A stretch of 5,079 nucleotides of DNA from Marivivens sp. (GTDB lineage: Bacteria > Pseudomonadota > Alphaproteobacteria > Rhodobacterales > Rhodobacteraceae). The notes beneath the pieces were generated by a model. That model did no database searches, was not told the origin of the DNA, and saw nothing but the letters and a program-made list of their open reading frames with translations. The position numbers and the translations under genes are program-made. Each line of letters opens with the position of its first letter. The stretch's first letter is position 1. Below are positions 1 to 5,079 of the stretch, one piece after another. The stretch is taken from positions 1 to 5,079 of the forward strand of contig JAHEBR010000166.1 of NCBI GenBank assembly GCA_024642185.1. Direction: 5' to 3'.

Positions 1-585
1 CGCCGCGCGGGCGCGCCAGTGGGCGTCAAACTCATCGGCAGCCACCGCCTCGTAGATCATGCCCCAATCCGCCGCCTGCCGCGCCGGGATACGGTCAGCG
101 AAAAGCGCCGCACCCATGGCGCGGGCGAGGCCGATCTGGCGGGGCAGGAACCATGTGCCGCCGGCATCGGGAATAAGGCCGATGCGGGCGAAGGCCTGCA
201 TGAAAAAGGCATCCTCCGAGGCGATCACCACATCGGCCGCCAGCGCAAGATTGGCCCCCGCCCCCGCTGCCGCGCCGTTCACTGCGGCAATGGTCGGGAT
301 CCGCAGGTCGGTGATCGCACGAAGCATCGGCTCGTATTCGTCCCGCAGCACCCGCTCGAGGTCGATCGAGGCCGCCGTGCCGGTGTCGGAAAGGTTCTGG
401 CCCGAGCAGAAGGCCTTGCCCGCGCCGGTGATCGCCAGAACGCGCGCGTTCCGCTCAATGGCCTTCACGGCATGCGTAATCTCGGCCCGCATCTGCGTGC
501 TGAGTGCATTCATCACATCAGGACGGTTCAGGGTCAGAAGGGCGATGTCGTTTTCGACGACGAGGGAAATAGCTTGATATTCCAT
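1..585 (-). CDS. PaaG-type crotonase-fold isomerase (enoyl-CoA hydratase/isomerase family), C-terminus cut by window edge
   Basis: Reading leftward from ATG at 585, an open frame of 195 codons runs off the window; the family is about 260 aa, so roughly 65 C-terminal residues are missing. The crotonase fold is clear: N20-R-P near the start, the first oxyanion segment FCSGQNL at 59-65, the second NGAAAGAGANLAL at 103-115, and GLIPDAGGTWFLPR at 136-149. The closest pattern I know is PaaG (1,2-epoxyphenylacetyl-CoA isomerase, aerobic phenylacetate breakdown), which shares GLIPDxGGTW with its catalytic Asp (here D140). The two glutamates of classical enoyl-CoA hydratase (E144 and E164 of the rat enzyme) correspond to N112 and F132, so hydratase activity is unlikely. 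Cytoplasmic. It starts 73 bases after ccmH with only a weak ribosome site (GAG 6 bases before ATG). No other paa gene is visible, so the true substrate is open. Confidence 0.88.
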   Translation of the reverse strand, partial: MEYQAISLVVENDIALLTLNRPDVMNALSTQMRAEITHAVKAIERNARVLAITGAGKAFCSGQNLSDTGTAASIDLERVLRDEYEPMLRAITDLRIPTIAAVNGAAAGAGANLALAADVVIASEDAFFMQAFARIGLIPDAGGTWFLPRQIGLARAMGAALFADRIPARQAADWGMIYEAVAADEFDAHWRARAA

Positions 586-658
586 GATACTCGGTTCCGG
601 CACTACAGGCGACTACGAGCCTAGCCCTTTCCCCGGATCAGAAAAGAGCGACCACGCG

Positions 659-1102
659 TCACGATTTGAGAATTTCTTGAAGCCGCGCCTCTTCCTCGAC
701 GCTCAAGGCTTCGTCCGGCGCCCGTTTCCGGCGGCGGATGGTGGCCCAACCTATGCCAAGCCCGAGAAGCGCCATCAGGGGCGGCGCCAGCCAAAGGACC
801 AGGTTGGCCCCCTCGGCATCGGGCTTCAGCAACACAAACTCGCCATAGCGGCTGACGATGAAATCGACCGCTTCCTGATCGCTATCGCCGCCAACGAGGC
901 GCTCGCGCAGAAGGATCCGCAGTTCGCGACTGATCGCGGCGTTGGAATCGTCGATGTTCTCGTTCTGGCAGACCGGGCAGCGCAGGCCTTTGGAAATGTC
1001 GCGCGCCCGCGCCTCAAGAACCGGATCGCTGAGAATCTCGTCGGGCTGCACCGCAAAGGCGGGCGAGGCCAGAAGGCTCAAGGAGACGAGGAGCCACTTC
1101 AT
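659..1102 (-). CDS. ccmH: Cytochrome c-type biogenesis protein CcmH (thiol-disulfide reductant of apocytochrome c)
   Basis: A 147-aa protein starting MKWLLVSLSLLASPAFA, a signal peptide likely cut after A17. The family signature LRCPVCQNENIDDSN lies at 40-54 and gives the redox pair C42 and C45. This is the CcmH/CycL/Ccl2 domain, a periplasmic three-helix bundle that keeps the CxxCH cysteines of apocytochrome c reduced for haem attachment. One membrane helix follows at about 100-121 (WLAPP motif), then a basic stretch and a short acidic cytoplasmic tail. Length fits the short alphaproteobacterial form without the fused TPR (CcmI) domain of E. coli CcmH. Its ATG overlaps the ccmF stop as ATGA, with a weak ribosome site, so translation is probably coupled to ccmF. 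An in-frame upstream extension inside ccmF lacks the signal peptide at its start and was not used. Confidence 0.96.
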   Translation of the reverse strand: MKWLLVSLSLLASPAFAVQPDEILSDPVLEARARDISKGLRCPVCQNENIDDSNAAISRELRILLRERLVGGDSDQEAVDFIVSRYGEFVLLKPDAEGANLVLWLAPPLMALLGLGIGWATIRRRKRAPDEALSVEEEARLQEILKS

Positions 1103-3069
1103 TCCGCTGGCACCCCGTCGACCCGCTTCGCCGCACCCGCCGCCACCCGCAGGCGGCGGTCGGTGAGCGAGACCAGCCCGCCAAGCGCCATCAGGATCGC
1201 CCCGCTCCAGATCCAGTTGGCGAAGGGCTTGATATAGGTCCGGACGGCGTAGCCGCCGTTCGATTGTGCGTCGCCAATCACGAGGTAGATATCGCGCAGG
1301 AAACCGTTGCGGATCGCAGCCTCGGTCGTGGGCATTCCGGCCACCGGGTAGAAACGCTTCTCGGGATAGAGCGTTGCGATCTCCTTGCCGTCGCGGGCCA
1401 CCGACATCGCGGCCACGGTCGAGGTATAGTTCGGCCCCTCGGCCCGATCGACGCTTTCCAGCGTGATCTCCCAGGCGCCCACGGCAAAGGTCTCGCCGAT
1501 CTGGGCGGTACGGATATCTTCCTCTTGCCAAGCCATCAGCGTGGCAATGCCGAAGATGGTGATGCCGAGGCCCGCGTGCGACAGGGCCTTGCCCCAGTCA
1601 GACCGCGGCAGGCGGCCAAGGCGGGCAAAACGGGCGGCGATGCCCTGCCGCCCTGTGCGCTGCCAGAGGTCAGTCAGGGCGCCGAAGACGACCCACGAGC
1701 CAAGCGCCACACCCACGGGGCCAAGGGCGCTCTTGCCGGTCTGTAGCGCGAAGGCCAGGCCCGCAAGCGCCACGGCAAGGACGACCACGCCCCAGAGCGG
1801 CTGCATCGCCTTGCCGATCGTGCCGCGTTTCCACGCCAGCATCGCGCCCGGTGGCAGGATCACAGCAAGCGCCACCATGAAGGGGGTGAAGGCCGCGTTG
1901 AAGAAGGGGGCACCGACCGAGAGGGTCCGGCCGAGGATGATCTCGGCGAACAAGGGCCAGATGGTGCCGACGAAGACGACGAATGAGCTGACCGCGAGAA
2001 GGATGTTGTTGAGGACGAGTGCGCTCTCGCGGCTCACGAGGGAAAAGACGCCCCGCGCCTCCATCGCGCCTGCTCGTGCGGCATAAAGCGTGAGCGACCC
2101 ACCCACAAACACAGCAAGGATCGCGAGGATAAAGACACCCCGCTCGGGATCATTGGCGAAGGCATGGACCGAGGTGATCACGCCCGAGCGGACGATGAAT
2201 GTGCCAAGAAGCGAAAAGCCGAAGGCCAGGATCGCCAGAAGGATGGTCCAGCTTTTCAGGCTCTCGCGCTTTTCCACGACGATAGCCGAATGCAACAGCG
2301 CCGCCGCGAAAAGCCAAGGCATGAACGAGGCGTTCTCGACCGGATCCCAGAACCAGAAGCCGCCCCAGCCGAGCTCGTAATAGGCCCACCAAGAGCCGAG
2401 CGCGATGCCGATGGTCAGGAAGACCCATGCCGCCAACGTCCACGGCCGGACCCAGCGCGCCCAAGCGGCATCCACACGGCCTTCGATCAGCGCCGCCAGA
2501 GCGAAGGAGAAGGACATCGAGAGGCCCACATAGCCGAGGTAGAGGAACGGCGGATGGAAGGCGAGGCCGGGATCCTGCAAAAGCGGGTTGAGATCCTTGC
2601 CGTCAAGCGGCGGGATCGCAAGGCGCAGGAAGGGGTTGGAAGTAAAGAGGATGAAGGCGAAGAAGGCGACGCTGATCGCCGATTGCACCGCCAGCACCCG
2701 CGCCTTGAGCGTTGCCGGCAGGTTATCGCCAAAAAGCGCAGCGGCCGCGCCAAAGAGGGTCAGGATCAGGAGCCACAAAAGCATCGAGCCCTCGTGATTG
2801 CCCCATGTTCCGGCGATCTTGTAGAGCATCGGTTTGGCCGAGTGCGAATTCTCGAAGACAAGCTTCAGCGAGAAATCCGACGATACGAAGGCCCATGTCA
2901 GCGCGGCGAAAGCAAAGCCCACAAGGATCAGCTGCGATATCGCAGCGGGATCGGCCACGGCCATCCAGCTGCGCCAACCTTTGTGGGCGCCGATGAGGGG
3001 AACGATCATCTGAACGATGGCAATGCCGAAGGCCAGAATCAGGGCGAAGTGTCCGAGCTCTGTAATCAT
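1099..3069 (-). CDS. ccmF: Haem lyase CcmF, cytochrome c maturation
   Basis: A 656-aa polytopic inner-membrane protein of normal CcmF length. It receives haem from CcmE and, with CcmH (and CcmI where present), joins it to apocytochrome c in the periplasm. The tryptophan-rich haem-handling WWD motif WGGFWFWDPVENASF is at 235-249, with the family segment TWGNHEGSMLLW at 88-99. The four conserved histidines known from E. coli CcmF (173, 261, 303, 491) have matches at H172 (LAFHPP), H260 (LLHSAI), H302 (SVHAF) and H498 (LSHAG): two WWD-flanking ligands and two for the membrane haem b. A large soluble periplasmic stretch lies at about 515-610 before the last helix. The start ATG has a strong ribosome site, GAAGGGG, four to ten bases upstream, so initiation seems independent of the gene before it. 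The preceding lysis-type genes separate it from ccmE. Confidence 0.98.
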   Translation of the reverse strand: MITELGHFALILAFGIAIVQMIVPLIGAHKGWRSWMAVADPAAISQLILVGFAFAALTWAFVSSDFSLKLVFENSHSAKPMLYKIAGTWGNHEGSMLLWLLILTLFGAAAALFGDNLPATLKARVLAVQSAISVAFFAFILFTSNPFLRLAIPPLDGKDLNPLLQDPGLAFHPPFLYLGYVGLSMSFSFALAALIEGRVDAAWARWVRPWTLAAWVFLTIGIALGSWWAYYELGWGGFWFWDPVENASFMPWLFAAALLHSAIVVEKRESLKSWTILLAILAFGFSLLGTFIVRSGVITSVHAFANDPERGVFILAILAVFVGGSLTLYAARAGAMEARGVFSLVSRESALVLNNILLAVSSFVVFVGTIWPLFAEIILGRTLSVGAPFFNAAFTPFMVALAVILPPGAMLAWKRGTIGKAMQPLWGVVVLAVALAGLAFALQTGKSALGPVGVALGSWVVFGALTDLWQRTGRQGIAARFARLGRLPRSDWGKALSHAGLGITIFGIATLMAWQEEDIRTAQIGETFAVGAWEITLESVDRAEGPNYTSTVAAMSVARDGKEIATLYPEKRFYPVAGMPTTEAAIRNGFLRDIYLVIGDAQSNGGYAVRTYIKPFANWIWSGAILMALGGLVSLTDRRLRVAAGAAKRVDGVPAE

Positions 3070-3072
3070 GGG

Positions 3073-3079
3073 CCCCTTC
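3073..3079 (-). promoter_or_regulatory. Ribosome binding site of ccmF
   Basis: On the minus strand GAAGGGG ends three bases before the ccmF ATG, with GAAGG at a normal distance. It is the strongest Shine-Dalgarno-like site in the window and supports the chosen ccmF start. It also suggests ccmF is translated on its own rather than by coupling to the lysis cassette. Confidence 0.7.
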
Positions 3080-3142
3080 TACCCCATGACGCGGGCAAGC
3101 CAAATCAAAAGCCGGTGTAAAGCTCGGGCACCTTGCCGCAGT

Positions 3143-3352
3143 TCAGGGCGCGGGCGCGAGGCCACTGCCGACCACAAGCGCCAAAGCGGCGGCGATGAGT
3201 GCGCCGAGAACCAGACGGACCAGCCATTTCAATGTGTCCTCAATCGACCCGAGGCGCTTTTCGACATTGTGCCGGTGCACCTCGTCCACCGCATTTCGCG
3301 TCTCAACAGCCGACAAACGCCGCTCGATTAGTCGCGTCCATTCATCGCTCAT
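3143..3352 (-). CDS. Small XhlA-like coiled-coil / single-membrane-helix protein, probable lysis accessory
   Basis: A 69-aa protein starting MSDEWTRLIERRLSAVE. Residues about 5-42 are highly charged with leucine/isoleucine/valine spacing typical of a coiled coil (I9, L13, V16, V22, V25, V30, L34, I37, L41). KWLVRLVLGAL then leads into one hydrophobic helix at about 44-64, followed by a short GLAPAP end. This layout, an N-terminal coiled coil, a K-W junction and one C-terminal helix, is that of XhlA, which works with holin XhlB in the PBSX prophage of Bacillus. Function here is inferred from layout and context only. The start is fixed by GGAG eight bases upstream (3361-3364); a longer frame begins upstream but lies inside the holin gene. 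It overlaps the holin gene by 11 bases, pointing to joint translation. It could instead be an unrelated small membrane protein. Confidence 0.8.
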   Translation of the reverse strand: MSDEWTRLIERRLSAVETRNAVDEVHRHNVEKRLGSIEDTLKWLVRLVLGALIAAALALVVGSGLAPAP

Positions 3353-3902
3353 AGGCGGCGCTCCATTCATTGAGGGCAGGATTATCGGCCAGAATAGCGC
3401 TTTGCGAGGGATCGGTATCGAGCGCGGCGGCACCGGAGTTCAAGGCGTCAAGGGCCCTAAGGCGCGCCGTCACCTCGCCTGCGCGTGCCGCCGTCTCGGC
3501 GATGGAGCGCTGGAATTCCTGCCCCTTGGCCTGCGAACGGGCGCCGAAATAGAAGCTGACGATCGCCCCCATCAGCCACCAGAGCGGCTCGGGCACCAGT
3601 GCAATCCCCTGCATCCGCGAGGCAAACCAGATCGGGTTGACCATGGCCGAGACGAAAAGCCCCAGCGTGCCAAAGGCCAAAAGCGGCCGTGGCAGGCGGT
3701 TGAGCCCGTCGATCACCCGATCAAAAAGGCCCTTGCGGGGCTGGGCAAACTCGGCGGCGAACTGGCTCAGGGCCTCGGATTTCGATTTCGCATCGCGCTC
3801 GGCCCCGGCCTCGGCGTTTTCGCGCACGGCCCCAAGGGTCTCGACCAGAACATTGCGTCCGCCCCCGAACAGAAGCAACAGAAGATCGCCGATCAGACCC
3901 AT
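3342..3902 (-). CDS. Holin of the GTA three-membrane-segment type
   Basis: A 186-aa protein with a short hydrophobic N-terminal segment (about 3-13, LIGDLLLLLFG), a charged region with RENAEAGAERD at 27-37, and two clear membrane helices at about 73-92 and 105-121 separated by the conserved-looking block NPIWFASRMQGIALVPEPLWW (89-109). WLMGAIVSFYFGAR is followed by a charged helix KGQEFQRS and a polar tail of about 50 residues. This matches what I know of the 'holin of 3TMs, for gene-transfer release' family (Pfam GTA_holin_3TM). A holin forms inner-membrane lesions that let the endolysin reach the peptidoglycan. Its ATG overlaps the end of the endolysin gene by 10 bases and its end overlaps the XhlA-like gene by 11. 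No phage structural genes flank it, which fits a GTA release gene rather than a prophage. Confidence 0.9.
   Translation of the reverse strand: MGLIGDLLLLLFGGGRNVLVETLGAVRENAEAGAERDAKSKSEALSQFAAEFAQPRKGLFDRVIDGLNRLPRPLLAFGTLGLFVSAMVNPIWFASRMQGIALVPEPLWWLMGAIVSFYFGARSQAKGQEFQRSIAETAARAGEVTARLRALDALNSGAAALDTDPSQSAILADNPALNEWSAAYER
3361..3364 (-). promoter_or_regulatory. Ribosome binding site deciding the start of the XhlA-like gene
   Basis: GGAG on the minus strand, eight bases before the ATG ending at 3352 and lying inside the 3' end of the holin gene. It favours this ATG over the in-frame start 27 codons upstream, whose extra N-terminal residues (proline-rich, read from within the holin gene) do not fit the charged coiled coil that follows. 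Confidence 0.55.
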
Positions 3903-4504
3903 GCCGCCACCCGCGCCCGGTGCGCCTCGTCGGTGAGATGAAAGCGCGGGCTGATGAATTCCTCTGCGCGGAGGATCCAGCCGCCCTTCCCGCCATCGCG
4001 GCGGCGGGCAAACTTGCGGCTCTGGGGCCGGGCATCGCCAAGGGCGTAGTAATAGTTTCGGCGGGCGATCCCGTAGGCATCGACCAGATGTTCGGGCGCC
4101 GCGGCAACGGCCTTGGCCGCGGCCTCGGATGTTTGCGGCCCGATCACCCCGTCGACCGCTACGGCCAAGCGCATCGAGCCCAAGAGCCGCTGCAACACCT
4201 TCACCGCCTGCCCGCCCATGTTCACATAGGCATCGAACACCGAAGGTTGAAGCACGGCCGGAAGGCCGCCGATCCCCGGCTTCTGGAAATAGTATTCGAC
4301 AAAGATCTGCGCCGCCGCCTCGCGCCCAAGCGCCTGCACATCGGCCACGTCGATCTTGCGGTCGCGGTTGATATCGCGACCGAGCCGCTGCAGCGTGGCG
4401 AGCGTGACGCCATGGTTGGTCGGCCCGCCCGGATCGTCGGGATCATCGACAAAGCCGCCCTCGCGGGCGACGATTTCACGCGCTATTTCAATGACTGATT
4501 GCAT
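3893..4504 (-). CDS. Endolysin: GH108-type N-acetylmuramidase with C-terminal peptidoglycan-binding domain
   Basis: A 203-aa muralytic enzyme with two domains. The N-terminal glycoside hydrolase 108 domain (about 4-105) shows the family signature REGGFVDDPDDPGGPTNHGVT at 14-34; E15 in EGG is the expected catalytic acid. The C-terminal region (about 110-188) begins VDGVIGPQT and contains YGIARRNYYYALG and GGWILRAEEF, as in the PG_binding_3 domain. There is no signal peptide, so export must depend on the holin gene that follows and overlaps it. Homologues are known as holin-associated N-acetylmuramidases; R. capsulatus uses one to release its GTA. An unusual insertion, DINRDRKIDVAD at 44-55, resembles a calcium-binding loop. 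The start at ATG 4504 is preceded by GGGGG; an in-frame GTG at 4522 adds six residues and cannot be excluded. It lies 42 bases after ccmE. Confidence 0.92.
   Translation of the reverse strand: MQSVIEIAREIVAREGGFVDDPDDPGGPTNHGVTLATLQRLGRDINRDRKIDVADVQALGREAAAQIFVEYYFQKPGIGGLPAVLQPSVFDAYVNMGGQAVKVLQRLLGSMRLAVAVDGVIGPQTSEAAAKAVAAAPEHLVDAYGIARRNYYYALGDARPQSRKFARRRDGGKGGWILRAEEFISPRFHLTDEAHRARVAAWV
4340..4375 (-). other. EF-hand/dockerin-like calcium loop coded inside the endolysin
   Basis: Codons 44-55 of the endolysin read DINRDRKIDVAD. Acidic or amide residues stand at loop positions 1 (D), 3 (N), 5 (D), 9 (D) and 12 (D), with isoleucine at position 8, matching the D-x-N-x-D-x-x-I-D-x-x-D pattern of dockerin-type loops. 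Calcium binding is inferred from this pattern only; a single loop without a partner is visible. Confidence 0.6.
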
Positions 4505-4546
4505 ATGAGCCCCCGGCAACACTGGCCAGAGGCTCTGAGAGCGAGG

Positions 4547-5014
4547 TTAATTCCCGGCTTCGCTACCGTCCGGTGCGACGTAGTTGCCCTGCTCTTTCAA
4601 GGCTTCTATCACCTCTTTGGGCATATAGCTCTCGTCATGCTTGGCGAGGATCTCGGACGCCTCGAAAACGCCGCCGACATAGCGCCCCTGCCCGACCATG
4701 CCCTGACCCTCGCCAAAGAGGTCGGGCAGAATGCCGGTAAAGTGGACCGGAACTTCCGATGTGTTATCGGTCACCACAAAGGTGATCGTCTCGCCCTCGC
4801 CGCGCACGAGGCTGTCCATCGCGACAAGGCCGCCGATGCGGAAGACCTCGGTCTCGGCCGGCGGGGTTTCAAGAACCTGCGTGGGCGAGCGGAAGAGGTT
4901 GATCCCGTCGCGCATGGCATAGCCGATAAGGCCCGTCGACAGCGCCAGCGCCACGAAGGCCAAGACGATGATCTGGACCCGACGTCGTTTCTTGAGGCTT
5001 TTCAAACCGCTCAT
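4547..5014 (-). CDS. ccmE: Periplasmic haem chaperone CcmE
   Basis: A 155-aa protein of normal CcmE length. A basic start (LKSLKKRRR) leads into an uncleaved membrane anchor at about 13-33, followed by a periplasmic beta-barrel (OB fold) domain with RIGGLVAMDSLVRG at 59-72 and PVHFTGILPDLFGEGQG at 89-105. The haem-binding motif LAKHDESYMP at 123-132 holds H126, the histidine that bonds covalently to the haem vinyl group, and Y130, the usual axial ligand. The flexible C-terminal tail follows. CcmE takes haem from CcmC and delivers it to CcmF/CcmH. Its ATG overlaps the argC stop as ATGA and has no clear ribosome site, which suggests translational coupling to argC. ccmF and ccmH lie downstream on the same strand, but three lysis-type genes come between. 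Confidence 0.97.
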   Translation of the reverse strand: MSGLKSLKKRRRVQIIVLAFVALALSTGLIGYAMRDGINLFRSPTQVLETPPAETEVFRIGGLVAMDSLVRGEGETITFVVTDNTSEVPVHFTGILPDLFGEGQGMVGQGRYVGGVFEASEILAKHDESYMPKEVIEALKEQGNYVAPDGSEAGN

Positions 5015-5079
5015 GGGAACACCGGCGCGAGCATCAGGCCCGCTGTTTCATCGAGGCCCAGCATCAGGTTGGCGTTTTG
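5011..5079 (-). CDS. argC: C-terminal end of N-acetyl-gamma-glutamyl-phosphate reductase (ArgC), cut by window edge
   Basis: The last 22 codons of a gene entering from the right edge, ending LMLGLDETAGLMLAPVFP and TGA. The piece QNANLMLGLDETAGL resembles the ArgC end (QNMNLMLGLPE-type), and argC directly before ccmE is an order I associate with Rhodobacterales. ArgC is the NADPH-dependent reductase of the third step of arginine synthesis. The catalytic part lies outside the window, so the call rests on a short tail and gene order. The stop codon overlaps the ccmE start by four bases (ATGA). Confidence 0.7.
   Translation of the reverse strand, partial: QNANLMLGLDETAGLMLAPVFP

Noticed and set aside
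586..658. Possible promoter or terminator in the 73-base gap between ccmH and the PaaG-like gene
   Set aside because: No stem followed by a T-run and no convincing -35/-10 pair at proper spacing were found.
19..1237. Long plus-strand open frames opposite the PaaG-like and ccmH genes (19-624, 584-1237)
   Set aside because: Their translations are Arg/Gly/Ala-rich without recognisable domains and lie antisense to clear genes; this is the usual effect of high G+C codon bias.
659..1531. 290-aa extended frame that includes CcmH with an upstream part inside ccmF
   Set aside because: The upstream part is an out-of-frame reading of ccmF; the signal peptide at MKWLLV and the ATGA overlap place the real ccmH start at 1102.
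2164..3120. 318-codon plus-strand frame opposite ccmF
   Set aside because: Very charged, low-complexity translation without family motifs; it is antisense to unmistakable CcmF sequence, including the WWD motif.
3070..3142. Possible promoter before ccmF (TTGATT ... TAGAAG on the minus strand)
   Set aside because: The spacer is about 21 bases and the second box is poor, so it is not supported.
3195..4498. Plus-strand frames opposite the lysis cassette (3195-3941, 3920-4498)
   Set aside because: No domain motifs, and they are mirrored by three well-supported overlapping minus-strand genes.
3143..4504. The cassette as part of a full prophage
   Set aside because: No capsid, tail, integrase, repressor or attachment repeats are visible, and housekeeping genes abut on both sides at short distance.

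Overview
The window looks like chromosomal DNA of an alphaproteobacterium of the order Rhodobacterales (Rhodobacter/Roseobacter relatives). The evidence is the high G+C content, the gene run argC-ccmE ... ccmF-ccmH, and a lysis cassette of the kind tied to Rhodobacterales gene transfer agents (GTAs). Genus cannot be fixed from the sequence alone.

All seven genes lie on the minus strand, so they read from the right edge to the left: (1) the last 22 codons of argC (arginine biosynthesis), cut by the right edge; (2) ccmE, the periplasmic haem chaperone, overlapping argC by 4 bases; (3) a 203-aa endolysin of the GH108/N-acetylmuramidase type; (4) a 186-aa holin of the three-membrane-segment GTA type; (5) a 69-aa coiled coil plus one-helix protein resembling XhlA; (6) ccmF, the haem lyase membrane subunit; (7) ccmH, the thiol-disulfide apocytochrome c reductant; (8) the N-terminal 195 codons of a crotonase-fold protein that looks like the PaaG-type isomerase, cut by the left edge. 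(The two edge genes are partial.) Every gap is 73 bases or shorter and several genes overlap by 4 to 11 bases. No convincing terminator or promoter was seen, so the whole set could be one transcript.

Two functions are interleaved. ccmE, ccmF and ccmH belong to System I cytochrome c maturation: CcmE carries haem, CcmF/CcmH transfer it to the CxxCH motif of apocytochromes. Between ccmE and ccmF sits a compact three-gene lysis cassette (muralytic enzyme, holin, small membrane accessory protein) with no phage or GTA structural genes beside it. By homology to the unlinked holin/endolysin pair that releases the Rhodobacter capsulatus GTA, this cassette probably opens cells to let GTA particles out.

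The most interesting points are the placement of a self-lysis module inside a respiratory housekeeping operon, a dockerin/EF-hand-like calcium loop inside the endolysin catalytic domain, the small XhlA-like third gene, and catalytic residues showing that the left-edge gene is not a classical enoyl-CoA hydratase.
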